Positions 53,709 to 62,863 are shown, counted from the stretch's first letter. The stretch is 64,000 nt of DNA from Hwangdonia lutea (GCF_032814565.1 NZ_CP136521.1:3382501-3446500), one strand, 5' to 3'. The notes: generated from the letters alone by a model not told the origin. Translations and numbers: made by a program.

Positions 53709-54071
53709 ATGGGTAAGAAAACACTAGTAATCGGCGCTTCGGTAAAACCAGATAGGTATTCAAATTATGCCATTCAAAAGCTTGTGAATAAAGGGCAAGA
53801 TGTTGTGGCTTTTGGGATGAAAGAAGGTACCGTTGCGGGAGTAAAAATAGACACACAATTACAACCATACGAGAATATACACACCATTACGTTGTACTTA
53901 AACCCCAAACGGCAGGAAGCGTATTATGATTATATCGTGTCTTTAAAGCCCAAGCGCGTCATTTTTAATCCGGGAACCGAAAATTATGAGTTTTATGAAA
54001 TTTTAAAGAAAAATAATATTAATTATGAAACCGCCTGTACTTTAGTGCTTCTTTCTACTAATCAATATTAA
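53709..54071 (+). CDS. CoA-binding domain protein (YccU-like)
   Basis: Stand-alone CoA-binding (Rossmann-fold) domain of 120 residues, YccU/PF13380 type: KKTLVIGASVKPDRYSNYAI at the N-terminus, GQDVVAFGMKEGTVAGVKI, and FNPGTENYEFYEILKKNNI near the end. The role of such single-domain proteins is unknown, though CoA or nucleotide binding is expected. The ATG follows the TTAACA array directly. The last 30 bases overlap the 3' end of the convergent symporter gene. Confidence 0.85.
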   Translation: MGKKTLVIGASVKPDRYSNYAIQKLVNKGQDVVAFGMKEGTVAGVKIDTQLQPYENIHTITLYLNPKRQEAYYDYIVSLKPKRVIFNPGTENYEFYEILKKNNINYETACTLVLLSTNQY

Positions 54072-55502
54072 GCCCAAATACGTGATGATGCCGTTGAGAG
54101 GTAAAATTTCCCAATGGAATTTATAGGCGCCTAAAACACTTTCGGGTAACGATGTAATAACGAGGCTTAAGGTTATAGATAACAACGCAACAATCCACGC
54201 ATATTGATCTTTAATTTCACGTTTGGTTAAAATCCCAAAAGCAAATAAACCCAACAGTGGGCCATAGGTGTAAGTGGCAAATTTGAATAAGTTGCTTACC
54301 ACGTTGCCTTCCAAATTATTAAATACAATAACTACTACTATTAATAATAACGAAACACCCACATGTACTTTTTTACGCAGCGGCTTTTGCTCTGCTTCGG
54401 GCCTATCTTCAATATTTAAAAAATCTACCGAAAAAGAGGTGGTTAACGAGGTTAATGCGCTATCTGCGCTACTATAAGCGGCAGCAATTAAGCCAATAAG
54501 AAAGGTTATGGATAGGGCAGCACCCAAACCTTGATTCATGGCAATTTCAGGAAATAGTAAATCGGTTCGTGTAATCTCGTTTACCACGGGTATTTGCAAG
54601 TTGAATTTATCGGCATAAATAAACAGTAAAGCACCAAGTGATAAAAACGCAAAATTTACCACAATAACCAAAGTAGCCATGGTAAACATGTTTTTCTGGG
54701 CGTCTTTTTTGTTTTTACAGGTTAGGTTTTTTTGCATCATATCTTGATCTAAACCCGTCATGGCAATGGCTATAAAAATGCCTCCAATAAAATATTTCCA
54801 GAAATAGGTAGTTGCATAAGGGTCATCAAAAAAGAACATTTGGCTTTTTGTCGAAAAGGCTTCCGATTTCAACATACTAAATACCGTAAAATCCAATTTT
54901 TGATTAATCAAATAAATACCAACACCCACCGAAACAAGCATCGCCAAGGTTTGTAAGGTATCCGTCCAAATAATTGTTTTTATGCCACCTCTATTGGTGT
55001 ACAGCCAAATTAATAAAATGGAAACCACAACGGTTATCCAAAACGGTATCCCCAGCTTTTCAAAAACAATATATTGCATCGATAAAGCCACTAAATACAA
55101 ACGGAATGAAGCTCCGGTCACCCTTGAAAGCAAGAAGAAAAAAGCACCGGTTTTATAACTTACTTTGCCAAATCGTTGCTCTAAATATTGATAAATTGAC
55201 GTTACATTTAACTTATAATACAGCGGAAGCAATATGAAAATAATAAACAAATAACCCACAAAAAACCCAAAAACCCCTTGCATATAAGCAAACTGCTGTC
55301 CGCCAATCATCCCCGGAACCGAAATAAAAGTTACCCCGGAAAGTGATGCACCAATCATTCCGAATGCGACTAAATACCACGGCGATTGTTTTTTGGCCTT
55401 GAAAAAAACATCGTTACTATCGTCTTTTCCAGTTAAATAAGATATTATAATAAGTAAGCCAAAATAGGCAGCAATAAGCAGAAGTATTTGTGTTGCAGTC
55501 AT
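54042..55502 (-). CDS. sodium:solute symporter (SSS family)
   Basis: Inner-membrane secondary transporter of 486 residues with about 13 hydrophobic segments. Characteristic SSS segments are YLVAFGMIGASLSGVTFISV (first sodium-site region), TGLDQDMMQKNLTCKNKKDA (the QR/DQxxxQR-like loop) and AYSSADSALTSLTTSFSVDF (helix with Ser/Thr sodium ligands). The solute cannot be predicted; sugars, sialic acid and amino acids are options in the family. It is monocistronic, overlapping the convergent CoA-binding gene by 30 bp at the 3' end and divergent from recR. Confidence 0.9.
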   Translation of the reverse strand: MTATQILLLIAAYFGLLIIISYLTGKDDSNDVFFKAKKQSPWYLVAFGMIGASLSGVTFISVPGMIGGQQFAYMQGVFGFFVGYLFIIFILLPLYYKLNVTSIYQYLEQRFGKVSYKTGAFFFLLSRVTGASFRLYLVALSMQYIVFEKLGIPFWITVVVSILLIWLYTNRGGIKTIIWTDTLQTLAMLVSVGVGIYLINQKLDFTVFSMLKSEAFSTKSQMFFFDDPYATTYFWKYFIGGIFIAIAMTGLDQDMMQKNLTCKNKKDAQKNMFTMATLVIVVNFAFLSLGALLFIYADKFNLQIPVVNEITRTDLLFPEIAMNQGLGAALSITFLIGLIAAAYSSADSALTSLTTSFSVDFLNIEDRPEAEQKPLRKKVHVGVSLLLIVVVIVFNNLEGNVVSNLFKFATYTYGPLLGLFAFGILTKREIKDQYAWIVALLSITLSLVITSLPESVLGAYKFHWEILPLNGIITYLGLILISRKKH

Positions 55503-55585
55503 AAAAATATTTTTCGATTGCCAAATTACGTAAAAGTTGATAAGATTTTAAAACAAGTTCAGAATAAATAGTAAATTCGCAACCT

Positions 55586-56203
55586 ATGGAGTTTTCTTCA
55601 AAATTGTTAGAACGGGCTGTAAACGAAATGTCGCAGTTACCAGGAATTGGTAAGCGTACCGCGTTGCGTTTGGTTTTGCATTTATTAAGGCAGCCAAAAG
55701 AGCAAACTACGGCGTTATCGCAGGCATTACAGGATATGCGCAACACTATAAAGTTTTGTGAATCTTGCCATAACATTAGCGATTTTAAGCTTTGCGAAAT
55801 CTGCGCCAACCCCAACAGAAACGAAACCATTATTTGTGTGGTTGAAGATGTAAAAGATGTAATGGCCATTGAAAATACCAGCTCCTTTAAAGGGTTATAC
55901 CATGTTTTGGGCGGAAAAATATCGCCTATGGATGGTATTGGCCCTCACGATTTGAATATCGAAACCTTAGTAAACAAAGTAAAACAAGGAGTGGTTAAAG
56001 AGCTTATTTTCGCGTTAAGTTCAACCATGGAAGGCGATACCACCAATTTTTATATTTATAAACAAATTCAAGATTATAAAGTTGTTACATCAACCATTGC
56101 GCGAGGAATTTCGGTTGGTGATGAGTTGGAATATGCCGATGAGATAACCCTAGGAAGAAGTATAGTAAATAGAATACCTTTTGAAACCTCTTTAAAATTA
56201 TAA
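55586..56203 (+). CDS. recR: recombination mediator RecR
   Basis: RecF-pathway protein that, with RecO, loads RecA at gaps. The 205-residue length is canonical. It shows the helix-hairpin-helix region ([17 protein letters not shown], about 18-34), the four-Cys zinc site C58, C61, C70 and C73, and the Toprim domain with E86 (CVVEDVKD) and the C-terminal [12 protein letters not shown] segment. It is followed after 6 bp by a glycosyltransferase gene and is divergent from the symporter. The start is an ATG with a TAAATTCG -7-like sequence about 20 bp upstream. Confidence 0.95.
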   Translation: MEFSSKLLERAVNEMSQLPGIGKRTALRLVLHLLRQPKEQTTALSQALQDMRNTIKFCESCHNISDFKLCEICANPNRNETIICVVEDVKDVMAIENTSSFKGLYHVLGGKISPMDGIGPHDLNIETLVNKVKQGVVKELIFALSSTMEGDTTNFYIYKQIQDYKVVTSTIARGISVGDELEYADEITLGRSIVNRIPFETSLKL

Positions 56204-56209
56204 TTTCAT

Positions 56210-57313
56210 TTGAAACTCTCAGTTGTAATTTTAAACTATAATGTGCGCTACTTTTTAGAACTCTGCTTAAAAAGCGTGCGTGCTGCCGTAGCCGATATTG
56301 AAGCAGAAATTATTGTTGTGGATAATAATTCTGAAGACGATAGCTGTAACATGGTAAAAGCAAGGTTTCCGGAGGTAAAACTTATACAAAACCAAGAGAA
56401 TTTAGGTTTTTCCAAAGGAAATAATATAGGCGTTTCTCAAGCAAAAGGTAAGTATTTGTGCATTTTAAACCCAGATACGGTGGTTGCCGAAGATACGTTT
56501 ATTAAAATGCTTGATTATGCACAATCAAAAGAAAAACTTGGTATTGTAGGGTGTAAATTAATAAATGGTGCAGGCGAATTTTTGCCCGAAAGCAAACGGA
56601 ATATTCCATATGTAAATGCCGCTTTTAAAAAATTGTTGGGCAATTCAAAAAGCTATTATGCGAATCATTTAAATGAAAATGAAACCGGGAAAGTCGATGT
56701 GCTCGTGGGGGCCTTTATGCTTATAAAACGAGAGGTGTACCATGCGGTAAACGGTTTTGACGAAGATTATTTTATGTACGGCGAAGACATCGATTTGTCA
56801 TATAAAATGTTAAAGGCTGGTTATCAAAATTATTATTTTGGAGACACAACGGTTATTCATTTTAAAGGCGAAAGTACTTTAAGGGATAAATATTATGTGC
56901 GTCGTTTTTATGGTGCTATGCAAATATTCTACATAAAACATTTTAAGAAAAACATGTTGTTTGATATGTTGGTTTGGTTTGGAATAAGGCTGGTTTATAT
57001 GTTCAGAAAATCACCGGTAAAAAAAACGGTGTCGATTGAAAAATATGTGTTAATTTCCAATCAAATCAATGAAAAGCTTAAATTTGTATTGCAAAAAGAG
57101 ATAACTTTAAAATCAGATTTAAGTAATATTCAAAAATTTACCGAAGTTATTTTTGATGCCAATACTTTAGGTTACAAAAAGATTATTGAAATGATGGAAC
57201 AAGGCGTAAACAGCACATCTGTAACCTATAAAATTTTACCGGAAAATGCCAATTTTATATTGGGAAGCAATGATGCTATAAGCAGGGGAGAAGTTATCAT
57301 TTTAAAACAATGA
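56210..57313 (+). CDS. family 2 glycosyltransferase
   Basis: GT2-fold transferase (367 aa), rhamnosyltransferase/WbbL-like. The N-terminal strand KLSVVILNYNVRYFLELCLK, the nucleotide-binding VVDNNSEDDS, the metal-binding NPDTVV and the EDIDLSYKMLKAGYQNYYFG segment are all present. Start codon TTG at 56210 is 6 bp after the recR stop; no closer ATG exists. A C-terminal extension (about 280-367) is unassigned. It probably builds a surface glycan. Its link to recR is positional only. Confidence 0.88.
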   Translation: MKLSVVILNYNVRYFLELCLKSVRAAVADIEAEIIVVDNNSEDDSCNMVKARFPEVKLIQNQENLGFSKGNNIGVSQAKGKYLCILNPDTVVAEDTFIKMLDYAQSKEKLGIVGCKLINGAGEFLPESKRNIPYVNAAFKKLLGNSKSYYANHLNENETGKVDVLVGAFMLIKREVYHAVNGFDEDYFMYGEDIDLSYKMLKAGYQNYYFGDTTVIHFKGESTLRDKYYVRRFYGAMQIFYIKHFKKNMLFDMLVWFGIRLVYMFRKSPVKKTVSIEKYVLISNQINEKLKFVLQKEITLKSDLSNIQKFTEVIFDANTLGYKKIIEMMEQGVNSTSVTYKILPENANFILGSNDAISRGEVIILKQ

Positions 57314-57350
57314 TTTTGTAAATAATTTAAAAAAATCAATCATTTTTTAT

Positions 57351-57358
57351 TAATTTTG
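57351..57358 (+). promoter_or_regulatory. -7 element of the E2 gene promoter
   Basis: TAATTTTG fully matches TAnnTTTG and is followed by CA, as at the rpmB and SRP RNA promoters. No TTG is found at the usual -33 distance. The start codon is 37 bp downstream. Confidence 0.5.
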
Positions 57359-57395
57359 CAAACTCAAATTAAAAAATAAGGATTATATTATTGAT

Positions 57396-58712
57396 ATGGC
57401 AAAGTTTGAACTTAAATTACCGAAAATGGGAGAAAGTGTTGCAGAGGCAACAATAACTGCTTGGTTAAAAGAAGTTGGCGATACTATCGAATTGGATGAA
57501 GCGGTTTTGGAAATTGCGACGGATAAAGTAGATAGCGAAGTGCCAAGTGAGGTGGATGGTGTTTTAGTTGAAAAGCGCTTTAATGTTGATGATGTGGTTC
57601 AAGTTGGTCAAGTTATTGCAATTATTGAAACCGAAGGTGAAGACGTTTCAGAGGCTGAAACTCCTCAAGTTGAAACTGAAGAACAAACGCCTGCAGCTGT
57701 CGAACAAGTAGCGCAAACCGTAACGGCTGCACAAGAAACGGTTGCTCCGGTGAGTTCTAGCGAGGGGCGTTTTTACTCGCCATTGGTAAAAAACATAGCA
57801 AAACAAGAAGGCATTACACAAGAAGAATTAGATGCTATTATAGGTTCGGGCAAAGACGGGCGTGTAACTAAAAACGATATTCTTAACTATTTGGAAAACA
57901 GGGGGTCTGCTAAAAAAGAAGAGGCGCCAGCTGAAACCCCAAAACCAGTTACAAAAGCTGAACCACAACAAAAAACAGCACCAGCTCCTGTTGTTGCAAG
58001 TGGCGAAGACGAAATTATTGAAATGACCAGAATGGGTAAACTCATTGCGCATCATATGGTCGAATCGACGCAAACATCGGCACACGTTCAAAGTTTTATT
58101 GAAGCCGATGTGACCAATATCTGGAATTGGAGAAAAAAGGTTAAAGATGGTTTTATGAAACGCGAAGGCGAAAATTTAACCTTTACACCAATCTTTATGG
58201 AGGCCATTGCCAAGGCATTACGCGATTTCCCGATGATGAATATTTCATTGCAGGGCGATACTATTGTAAAAAAGAAAAATATTAATCTGGGTATGGCTGC
58301 GGCCTTACCGGATGGCAATTTAATTGTACCGGTTATAAAAAATGCCGATCAGCTTAATTTGGTGGGCATGACCAAACAGGTTAACGATTTGGCAAAACGA
58401 GCGCGTTTAAACCAATTAAAACCAGACGATATTCAAGGGGGAACGTACACCGTTACCAACGTGGGCACCTTTGGCAGCATTATGGGTACACCCATTATCA
58501 ATCAGCCACAAGTGGGTATTTTAGCTTTAGGAGCTATTCGTAAAGTGCCCGCGGTTATTGAAACGCCAGAAGGCGATTTTATTGGTATTCGTTACAAAAT
58601 GTTCCTATCGCATTCTTACGACCATCGTGTGGTAAACGGGGCTTTAGGCGGACAGTTTGTAAAAGCGGTTAAAGATTATTTAGAGGCTTGGGATTCTAAC
58701 AGAGAAATTTAA
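57396..58712 (+). CDS. 2-oxo acid dehydrogenase E2 (dihydrolipoamide acyltransferase)
   Basis: E2 core of a 2-oxoacid dehydrogenase complex (438 aa). Lipoyl domain 1-80 with lipoyl-Lys 44 (EIATDKVDSEV), an Ala/Pro/Glu linker, the E1/E3-binding domain (about 128-165, FYSPLVKNIAKQEGITQEEL), a second linker and the catalytic acyltransferase domain (about 205-435). The catalytic His 410 is present, but the motif reads DHRVVNG, with Asn 414 where DHRxxDG normally has Asp. The branched-chain type is likely from linker and domain layout, but specificity is not certain. No E1 or E3 gene is adjacent. It has its own promoter and terminator. Confidence 0.9.
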   Translation: MAKFELKLPKMGESVAEATITAWLKEVGDTIELDEAVLEIATDKVDSEVPSEVDGVLVEKRFNVDDVVQVGQVIAIIETEGEDVSEAETPQVETEEQTPAAVEQVAQTVTAAQETVAPVSSSEGRFYSPLVKNIAKQEGITQEELDAIIGSGKDGRVTKNDILNYLENRGSAKKEEAPAETPKPVTKAEPQQKTAPAPVVASGEDEIIEMTRMGKLIAHHMVESTQTSAHVQSFIEADVTNIWNWRKKVKDGFMKREGENLTFTPIFMEAIAKALRDFPMMNISLQGDTIVKKKNINLGMAAALPDGNLIVPVIKNADQLNLVGMTKQVNDLAKRARLNQLKPDDIQGGTYTVTNVGTFGSIMGTPIINQPQVGILALGAIRKVPAVIETPEGDFIGIRYKMFLSHSYDHRVVNGALGGQFVKAVKDYLEAWDSNREI

Positions 58713-58757
58713 TTTCACTTTGTACAAAGCCAGTATCTGATTATGGAAATAGTAAAA

Positions 58758-58790
58758 AAATCAACCCATAAAACGGTTGGTTTTTTGTTT
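58758..58790 (+). terminator. terminator of the E2 gene
   Basis: AAATCAACC (58758-58766) pairs with GGTTGGTTT (58775-58783), including one G-T pair, around an 8-base loop. It is followed by TTTG and further Ts. It lies 46 bp after the E2 stop. Confidence 0.7.
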
Positions 58791-58844
58791 TTTACCCTTT
58801 GGCAAGTTTAGTACCTTTATCTTTTGTAAAATAAAAGTTACTTT

Positions 58845-59594
58845 ATGCATTCAAATAATAAAAATAACAACTCAAGTTTTGTAGTCAGTTTATTGGTTAT
58901 TGTTTTTTTTATTCACAGTTTAAATGCTTTGTCTCAAGTTCGAACAGTTTATGCAGACGAAACCGGCAAGATCATATCTAAAGCGGTTTACCAAAAGAAA
59001 TTAAAATCGTCTATTTATAGTGGTTTTCTTTATAGAACAGACTCTATAGTTTTAGAAAAATTAAGATTGAAGTATTACTTTGGTAGATTAACTCCAACTG
59101 TAAAAACTCAATTTTTTAAGTTCATAAACCATAGACATCAAATAGATACAACCAAATCTCTACTTATTCGTTACGTAGATACTTTAAGAGCGAAATCAGA
59201 ATATCCAATAAGGAATATATTTATTTTTAACAATCACGAAATTAAAGATTATAGCGTTACATATACGGAGTATATATCAAGAAAAAAAAGTAGCGAAGTG
59301 TATTATAGAAGATATAAAAAGAAGTTAGTTAAATTGGACTTCTATGGTCATAACAACGGTCATCCGGAAGTTTATGAAAACTTACGTTGGTACAAAGACT
59401 ACGGATACTTAATCAAGAAGATTTTTTGTCAATTGAAAAACGATTTAACAACAATTATCATTCATCCCGATGGTGAGTTTTATATAGAATCGACTGAAAC
59501 AAACTTGCCTTTTACTGATTTGTTTAGGAAAAGAAATTGGTTTAAACACAAAAATAAATTCATTAAAGACATCGAAAAATTAAATATTTTATAA
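58845..59594 (+). CDS. secreted or membrane-anchored protein, unknown
   Basis: The 249-residue product has an Asn-rich start (MHSNNKNNNSS) and then a hydrophobic segment (FVVSLLVIVFFIHSLNALSQ) that looks like a signal peptide with an odd polar leader. The mature part is rich in Lys, Tyr and Arg, with no motif I recognise. The exonuclease gene follows after 3 bp, so they are probably co-transcribed. A TTTG and a TATCTTTTG just upstream may be a promoter with one extra base in the -7 box. Confidence 0.55.
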   Translation: MHSNNKNNNSSFVVSLLVIVFFIHSLNALSQVRTVYADETGKIISKAVYQKKLKSSIYSGFLYRTDSIVLEKLRLKYYFGRLTPTVKTQFFKFINHRHQIDTTKSLLIRYVDTLRAKSEYPIRNIFIFNNHEIKDYSVTYTEYISRKKSSEVYYRRYKKKLVKLDFYGHNNGHPEVYENLRWYKDYGYLIKKIFCQLKNDLTTIIIHPDGEFYIESTETNLPFTDLFRKRNWFKHKNKFIKDIEKLNIL

Positions 59595-59597
59595 TTA

Positions 59598-60374
59598 ATG
59601 CAACTAAACCTCACAAAACCCATCTGTTTCTTCGATTTAGAAACCACGGGCATAAATATTACAAAAGACCGTATTGTTGAAATAGCCATACTTAAAGTAC
59701 ACCCTAACGGCAAAGAAGAAAGCAAAACCTGGTTGGTAAACCCGGAGATGCCCATCCCTAAGGAAGTCACGGAAATACATGGCATTTCTGATGCTGATGT
59801 GGCAGATAAACCCACGTTTAAAGAACTCGCCAAAGAGATTTACAACCTTATAAAAGATTCCGATTTGGGAGGTTTTAATTCCAATAGATTCGATATTCCG
59901 CTTTTAGCCGAAGAAATGTTGCGAGCCGATGTGGATTTCGATATGAAAAACCGTTTGTCTGTCGATGTGCAAACCATTTTCCATAAAATGGAACAGCGTA
60001 CATTAAGTGCCGCCTACAAATTTTATTGCGATAAAAACTTAGAGGATGCGCATAGTGCCGAAGCCGATACCAATGCGACCTACGAAGTGTTAAAAGCGCA
60101 AATAAAAAGGTACGACGAAATAGAAAACGATACTAAATTTTTGGCCGAATTTAGCTCGCGAAAAAAGTTTGCTGATTTTGCTGGTTTTATAACCTATAAC
60201 AAAAAAGGCGAAGAGTGTTTTTCTTTTGGAAAGCACAAAGGCAAATTAGTTACCGATGTGCTCGAAAAAGAACCCGGATATTTTGGTTGGTTGTTAAATG
60301 CCGATTTTCCGTTGTACACCAAAAAAGTGTTAACGGCTATTAAGTTGAAGAGCTTTAACAATAAATTAGATTAA
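59598..60374 (+). CDS. DnaQ-like 3'-5' exonuclease (DEDDh)
   Basis: Exonuclease of the DnaQ/RNase T class (258 aa). Motif I FFDLETTG has D13 and E15; motif II is in GGFNSNRFDIPLLAEE; motif III HSAEADTNATYEVL holds the His and Asp of a DEDDh site. The C-terminal 60 residues (KFADFAGFITYNKKGEECFS, FGKHKGKLVTDV) match the extension found on Bacteroidota PolC/DnaQ-like exonucleases. It could act in DNA repair or RNA turnover. It starts 3 bp after the preceding unknown gene. A reversed repeat copy lies 47 bp after its stop. Confidence 0.88.
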   Translation: MQLNLTKPICFFDLETTGINITKDRIVEIAILKVHPNGKEESKTWLVNPEMPIPKEVTEIHGISDADVADKPTFKELAKEIYNLIKDSDLGGFNSNRFDIPLLAEEMLRADVDFDMKNRLSVDVQTIFHKMEQRTLSAAYKFYCDKNLEDAHSAEADTNATYEVLKAQIKRYDEIENDTKFLAEFSSRKKFADFAGFITYNKKGEECFSFGKHKGKLVTDVLEKEPGYFGWLLNADFPLYTKKVLTAIKLKSFNNKLD

Positions 60375-60421
60375 AAAATAGTTGCGGTTTTCAGTTATGC
60401 TCACGGACCTTGGCGGGTAGC

Positions 60422-60554
60422 TGCGTTAGGGATTGCAGAGGAAAGCCCACAGCCCGACGAAGGAGGTGCGAGGACTTGTAACGGAAAGCCCGACATTTTG
60501 CGACCCTGCAAGGTTTTGAAAACCTTGTAGGTGTGAGTAAAATGGAACGCCCAA
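60422..60554 (-). repeat. interspersed structured repeat, copy 2 (reversed, with nested palindrome)
   Basis: On the minus strand it reads TTGGGCGTTCC, an insert, then GGGTCG and CGGGCTTTCCGTTACAAGTC, and closes with CAATCCCTAACGCA, matching copy 1 closely in its second half. The extra segment holds a palindrome centred at 60518, CAAGGTTTTG and its mirror (about 60503-60532). The element lies between the exonuclease and fumarylacetoacetase-fold genes. Confidence 0.8.
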
Positions 60555-60616
60555 ATAAAACACATAAACTTTAAAACTTTGCGTCTTAGCGCTTTTGCGC
60601 GATTAAAAAATAAAAC

Positions 60617-61228
60617 ATGAAACTAATCTGCATCGGTAGAAATTACACCGAACATATTAAAGAACTGGAAAACGAAAAACCAACGGATCCCGTTGTTTTT
60701 CTAAAACCAGATACGGCCATTCTTTTGAAAAAACAGCCCTTTTTTATTCCAGATTTTTCAGATGATGTGCATCACGAAGTCGAAATTTTGGTTAAAATAA
60801 ATAGGGTAGGGAAGCATATTGATAAAAAATTTGCCCATAAATATTATAAGGAAATCGGACTTGGAATCGATTTTACAGCACGCGATTTACAAAGCCAATT
60901 AAAGGCTAAAGGCTTGCCTTGGGAAAAAGCAAAAGCCTTTGATGGTGCTGCCGTGGTGGGTAATTGGCTACCTGTTGAAAGTTTTGAAAATGTAAACGAT
61001 ATAAACTTCTCGTTGCAAAAAAACGGCTCCGTAGTACAGCAAGGCAACACCAGCCACATGCTATGGAAAATTGATGAATTAATAGAATATGTGTCAAAAT
61101 ATTTCACTTTAAAGATTGGAGATATTATCTTTACGGGCACACCAGCGGGAGTTGGCAAAGTTATTGCCAATGATAAATTAGAAGGATTTATAGAAAACAA
61201 TGCCATGTTTTCAATAAGAGTAAAATAA
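60617..61228 (+). CDS. fumarylacetoacetate hydrolase family protein
   Basis: FAH-fold enzyme (203 aa) of the acylpyruvase/2-hydroxyhepta-diene-dioate isomerase group: MKLICIGRNYTEHIKELENE, the metal-binding HHEVEILVKINRVGKHI, GIDFTARDLQSQLKAKGLPW and IFTGTPAGVGKV are all typical. It probably hydrolyses acylpyruvates or decarboxylates oxaloacetate; the substrate is unproven. The Hpt gene follows after 2 bp and cinA overlaps that by one base, so the three form an operon. Confidence 0.9.
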   Translation: MKLICIGRNYTEHIKELENEKPTDPVVFLKPDTAILLKKQPFFIPDFSDDVHHEVEILVKINRVGKHIDKKFAHKYYKEIGLGIDFTARDLQSQLKAKGLPWEKAKAFDGAAVVGNWLPVESFENVNDINFSLQKNGSVVQQGNTSHMLWKIDELIEYVSKYFTLKIGDIIFTGTPAGVGKVIANDKLEGFIENNAMFSIRVK

Positions 61229-61230
61229 AA

Positions 61231-61572
61231 ATGGAACAACATTATAAATTATTTAGAGTACGCGAATTGGCCGATAACGACGAGGATTTTGTTAGAACAT
61301 TGGCCGAAACATTTGTAGAAGAAGTGTCTGAAGATGCAGAACGACTTAAAAATGCTGTGGCCGAAAAAGACTATCAAGAAGCCTATCAAGCGGCTCATAA
61401 AATGAAACCAACGATAGATTTATTTGAACTTGGTATTCTTGACGATTTAATTGAGGTTCAAGATTGGGGAAAATTCACGAAAACCGATATGGATATTACC
61501 GAAAAACTAGATATTGTAATTACGGCGGTAGACAAGGCTTTGGTGGAAATAAAATCGGATTTTAATCTGTAA
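61231..61572 (+). CDS. stand-alone Hpt-like phosphotransfer protein
   Basis: The 113-residue, all-helical product carries the Hpt motif AAHKMKPTIDLF, with candidate phosphorylated His 56. Such proteins relay phosphate between hybrid histidine kinases and response regulators. No kinase or regulator gene is nearby. The helix lengths (about 15-45, 50-70, 75-95) fit a four-helix Hpt bundle. Its stop codon overlaps the cinA start by one base, so translation of the two is probably coupled. Confidence 0.75.
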   Translation: MEQHYKLFRVRELADNDEDFVRTLAETFVEEVSEDAERLKNAVAEKDYQEAYQAAHKMKPTIDLFELGILDDLIEVQDWGKFTKTDMDITEKLDIVITAVDKALVEIKSDFNL

Positions 61573-62825
61573 TGCAGGCTGAAATTATTACCATTGGTGA
61601 TGAGCTGCTCATAGGGCAGGTTATAGACACCAATTCTGCATATATTTCTAAACAGCTTAATAAAATTGGGGTTTCGGTTTATCAAATGACTTCGATTCAA
61701 GATGATAAAGCACATATTCTACAAGCTTTAAAAGAGGCTGAAGAAAAAGCAGACATTATTATTCTTACCGGCGGATTGGGGCCAACAAAAGACGATATTA
61801 CCAAAAATACCCTTGCCGAATATTTTAACGACACTTTGGTTCGTGATGCTTCCGTATTAAAAAACATTGAGCGTCTCTGGGAAAAAAAAATTAATCAACC
61901 GCTTAAGCAGGTTAATATAGACCAGGCTTTGATACCATCAAAAGCATCGGTTTTAATGAATAAATACGGTAGCGCTCCAGGGATGTGGATGGCAAAAAAA
62001 GGAAAGGTTTTTATTTCACTTCCGGGTGTGCCTTTTGAGATGAAAGCTATTATGGAACATGAGGTGCTTCCTAAGTTAAAAGCCACTTTTAAATGCCCGT
62101 TTATTTTACACACAACCCTGTTGGTTTATGGCGTTGGCGAAAGTTCGCTAGCTGAAAGAATTGAAGATTGGGAAGATGCCTTGCCAAAACACATCAGGCT
62201 CGCGTATTTACCAAATTTAGGCAAAGTGAGGTTGCGCTTAACGGCAAAAGGGTTTGATGAACAACTAATAAAAAACGAGGTACAGCAGCAAATAGACAGC
62301 TTACTACCTTTAATTAAAAATGAATTTTTTGGTTTTGAAGAAGCTGAATCGTCCATTGAAATCGTTTTAGGAAAGCAATTAGTAAAATTAGGAAAAACAC
62401 TTGCCGTAGCCGAAAGTTGTACCGGAGGTAAAATAGCCGAACAGATTACGGCAAATGCCGGTGCTTCAGCTTATTTTAAAGGAGGATTGGTAACCTATGC
62501 CACCCAATCTAAAATTGATGTTTTGGGTGTCTCAAAAGCTATCATAGATGCACATTCCGTGGTAAGCGCTCAGGTTGCCGAGGCCATGGCTAAAAATGCT
62601 TTACAATTATTTAATGCCGATTATGCCATAGCAACTACTGGAAATGCGGGACCGGAAAAAGGCGACTCCAATGCCGAGGTTGGTACGGTTTTTATAGCCA
62701 TAGCCACAAAAACACATGTTTTTTCCGAAGTATTTAACCTGGGAAACCATCGTGTAAAAGTGATAAATAAAGCCGTAAATAAAGCCTTCGAAATGCTTCA
62801 AAAAGAAATTTTAAAAAATAGATAA
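61572..62825 (+). CDS. cinA: CinA family nicotinamide-nucleotide amidase/competence-damage protein
   Basis: Full-length CinA (417 aa). The N-terminal MoCF_biosynth/COG1058 domain (EIITIGDELLIGQVIDTNSA, then ILTGGLGPTKDDITK) is an ADP-ribose pyrophosphatase-like part. The C-terminal PncC domain (about 255-415: LAVAESCTGGKIAEQITANA, then ATTGNAGPEKGDSNAEVGTV) deamidates NMN in pyridine nucleotide recycling. It starts within the stop codon of the Hpt gene. The next gene, rpmB, has its own promoter. Confidence 0.93.
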   Translation: MQAEIITIGDELLIGQVIDTNSAYISKQLNKIGVSVYQMTSIQDDKAHILQALKEAEEKADIIILTGGLGPTKDDITKNTLAEYFNDTLVRDASVLKNIERLWEKKINQPLKQVNIDQALIPSKASVLMNKYGSAPGMWMAKKGKVFISLPGVPFEMKAIMEHEVLPKLKATFKCPFILHTTLLVYGVGESSLAERIEDWEDALPKHIRLAYLPNLGKVRLRLTAKGFDEQLIKNEVQQQIDSLLPLIKNEFFGFEEAESSIEIVLGKQLVKLGKTLAVAESCTGGKIAEQITANAGASAYFKGGLVTYATQSKIDVLGVSKAIIDAHSVVSAQVAEAMAKNALQLFNADYAIATTGNAGPEKGDSNAEVGTVFIAIATKTHVFSEVFNLGNHRVKVINKAVNKAFEMLQKEILKNR

Positions 62826-62833
62826 AAAATAGG

Positions 62834-62863
62834 TTGTCATAATATAAAGTATTTGTATATTTG
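62834..62863 (+). promoter_or_regulatory. promoter of the rpmB operon
   Basis: TTG (62834-62836), exactly 19 bases, then TATATTTG (62856-62863) followed by CA. It is 42 bp before the rpmB start codon and identical in layout to the SRP RNA promoter. Confidence 0.8.

Noticed and set aside
55417-55869. A 150-codon minus-strand frame
   Set aside because: It overlaps both the symporter start and recR in antisense; both of those are clear genes.
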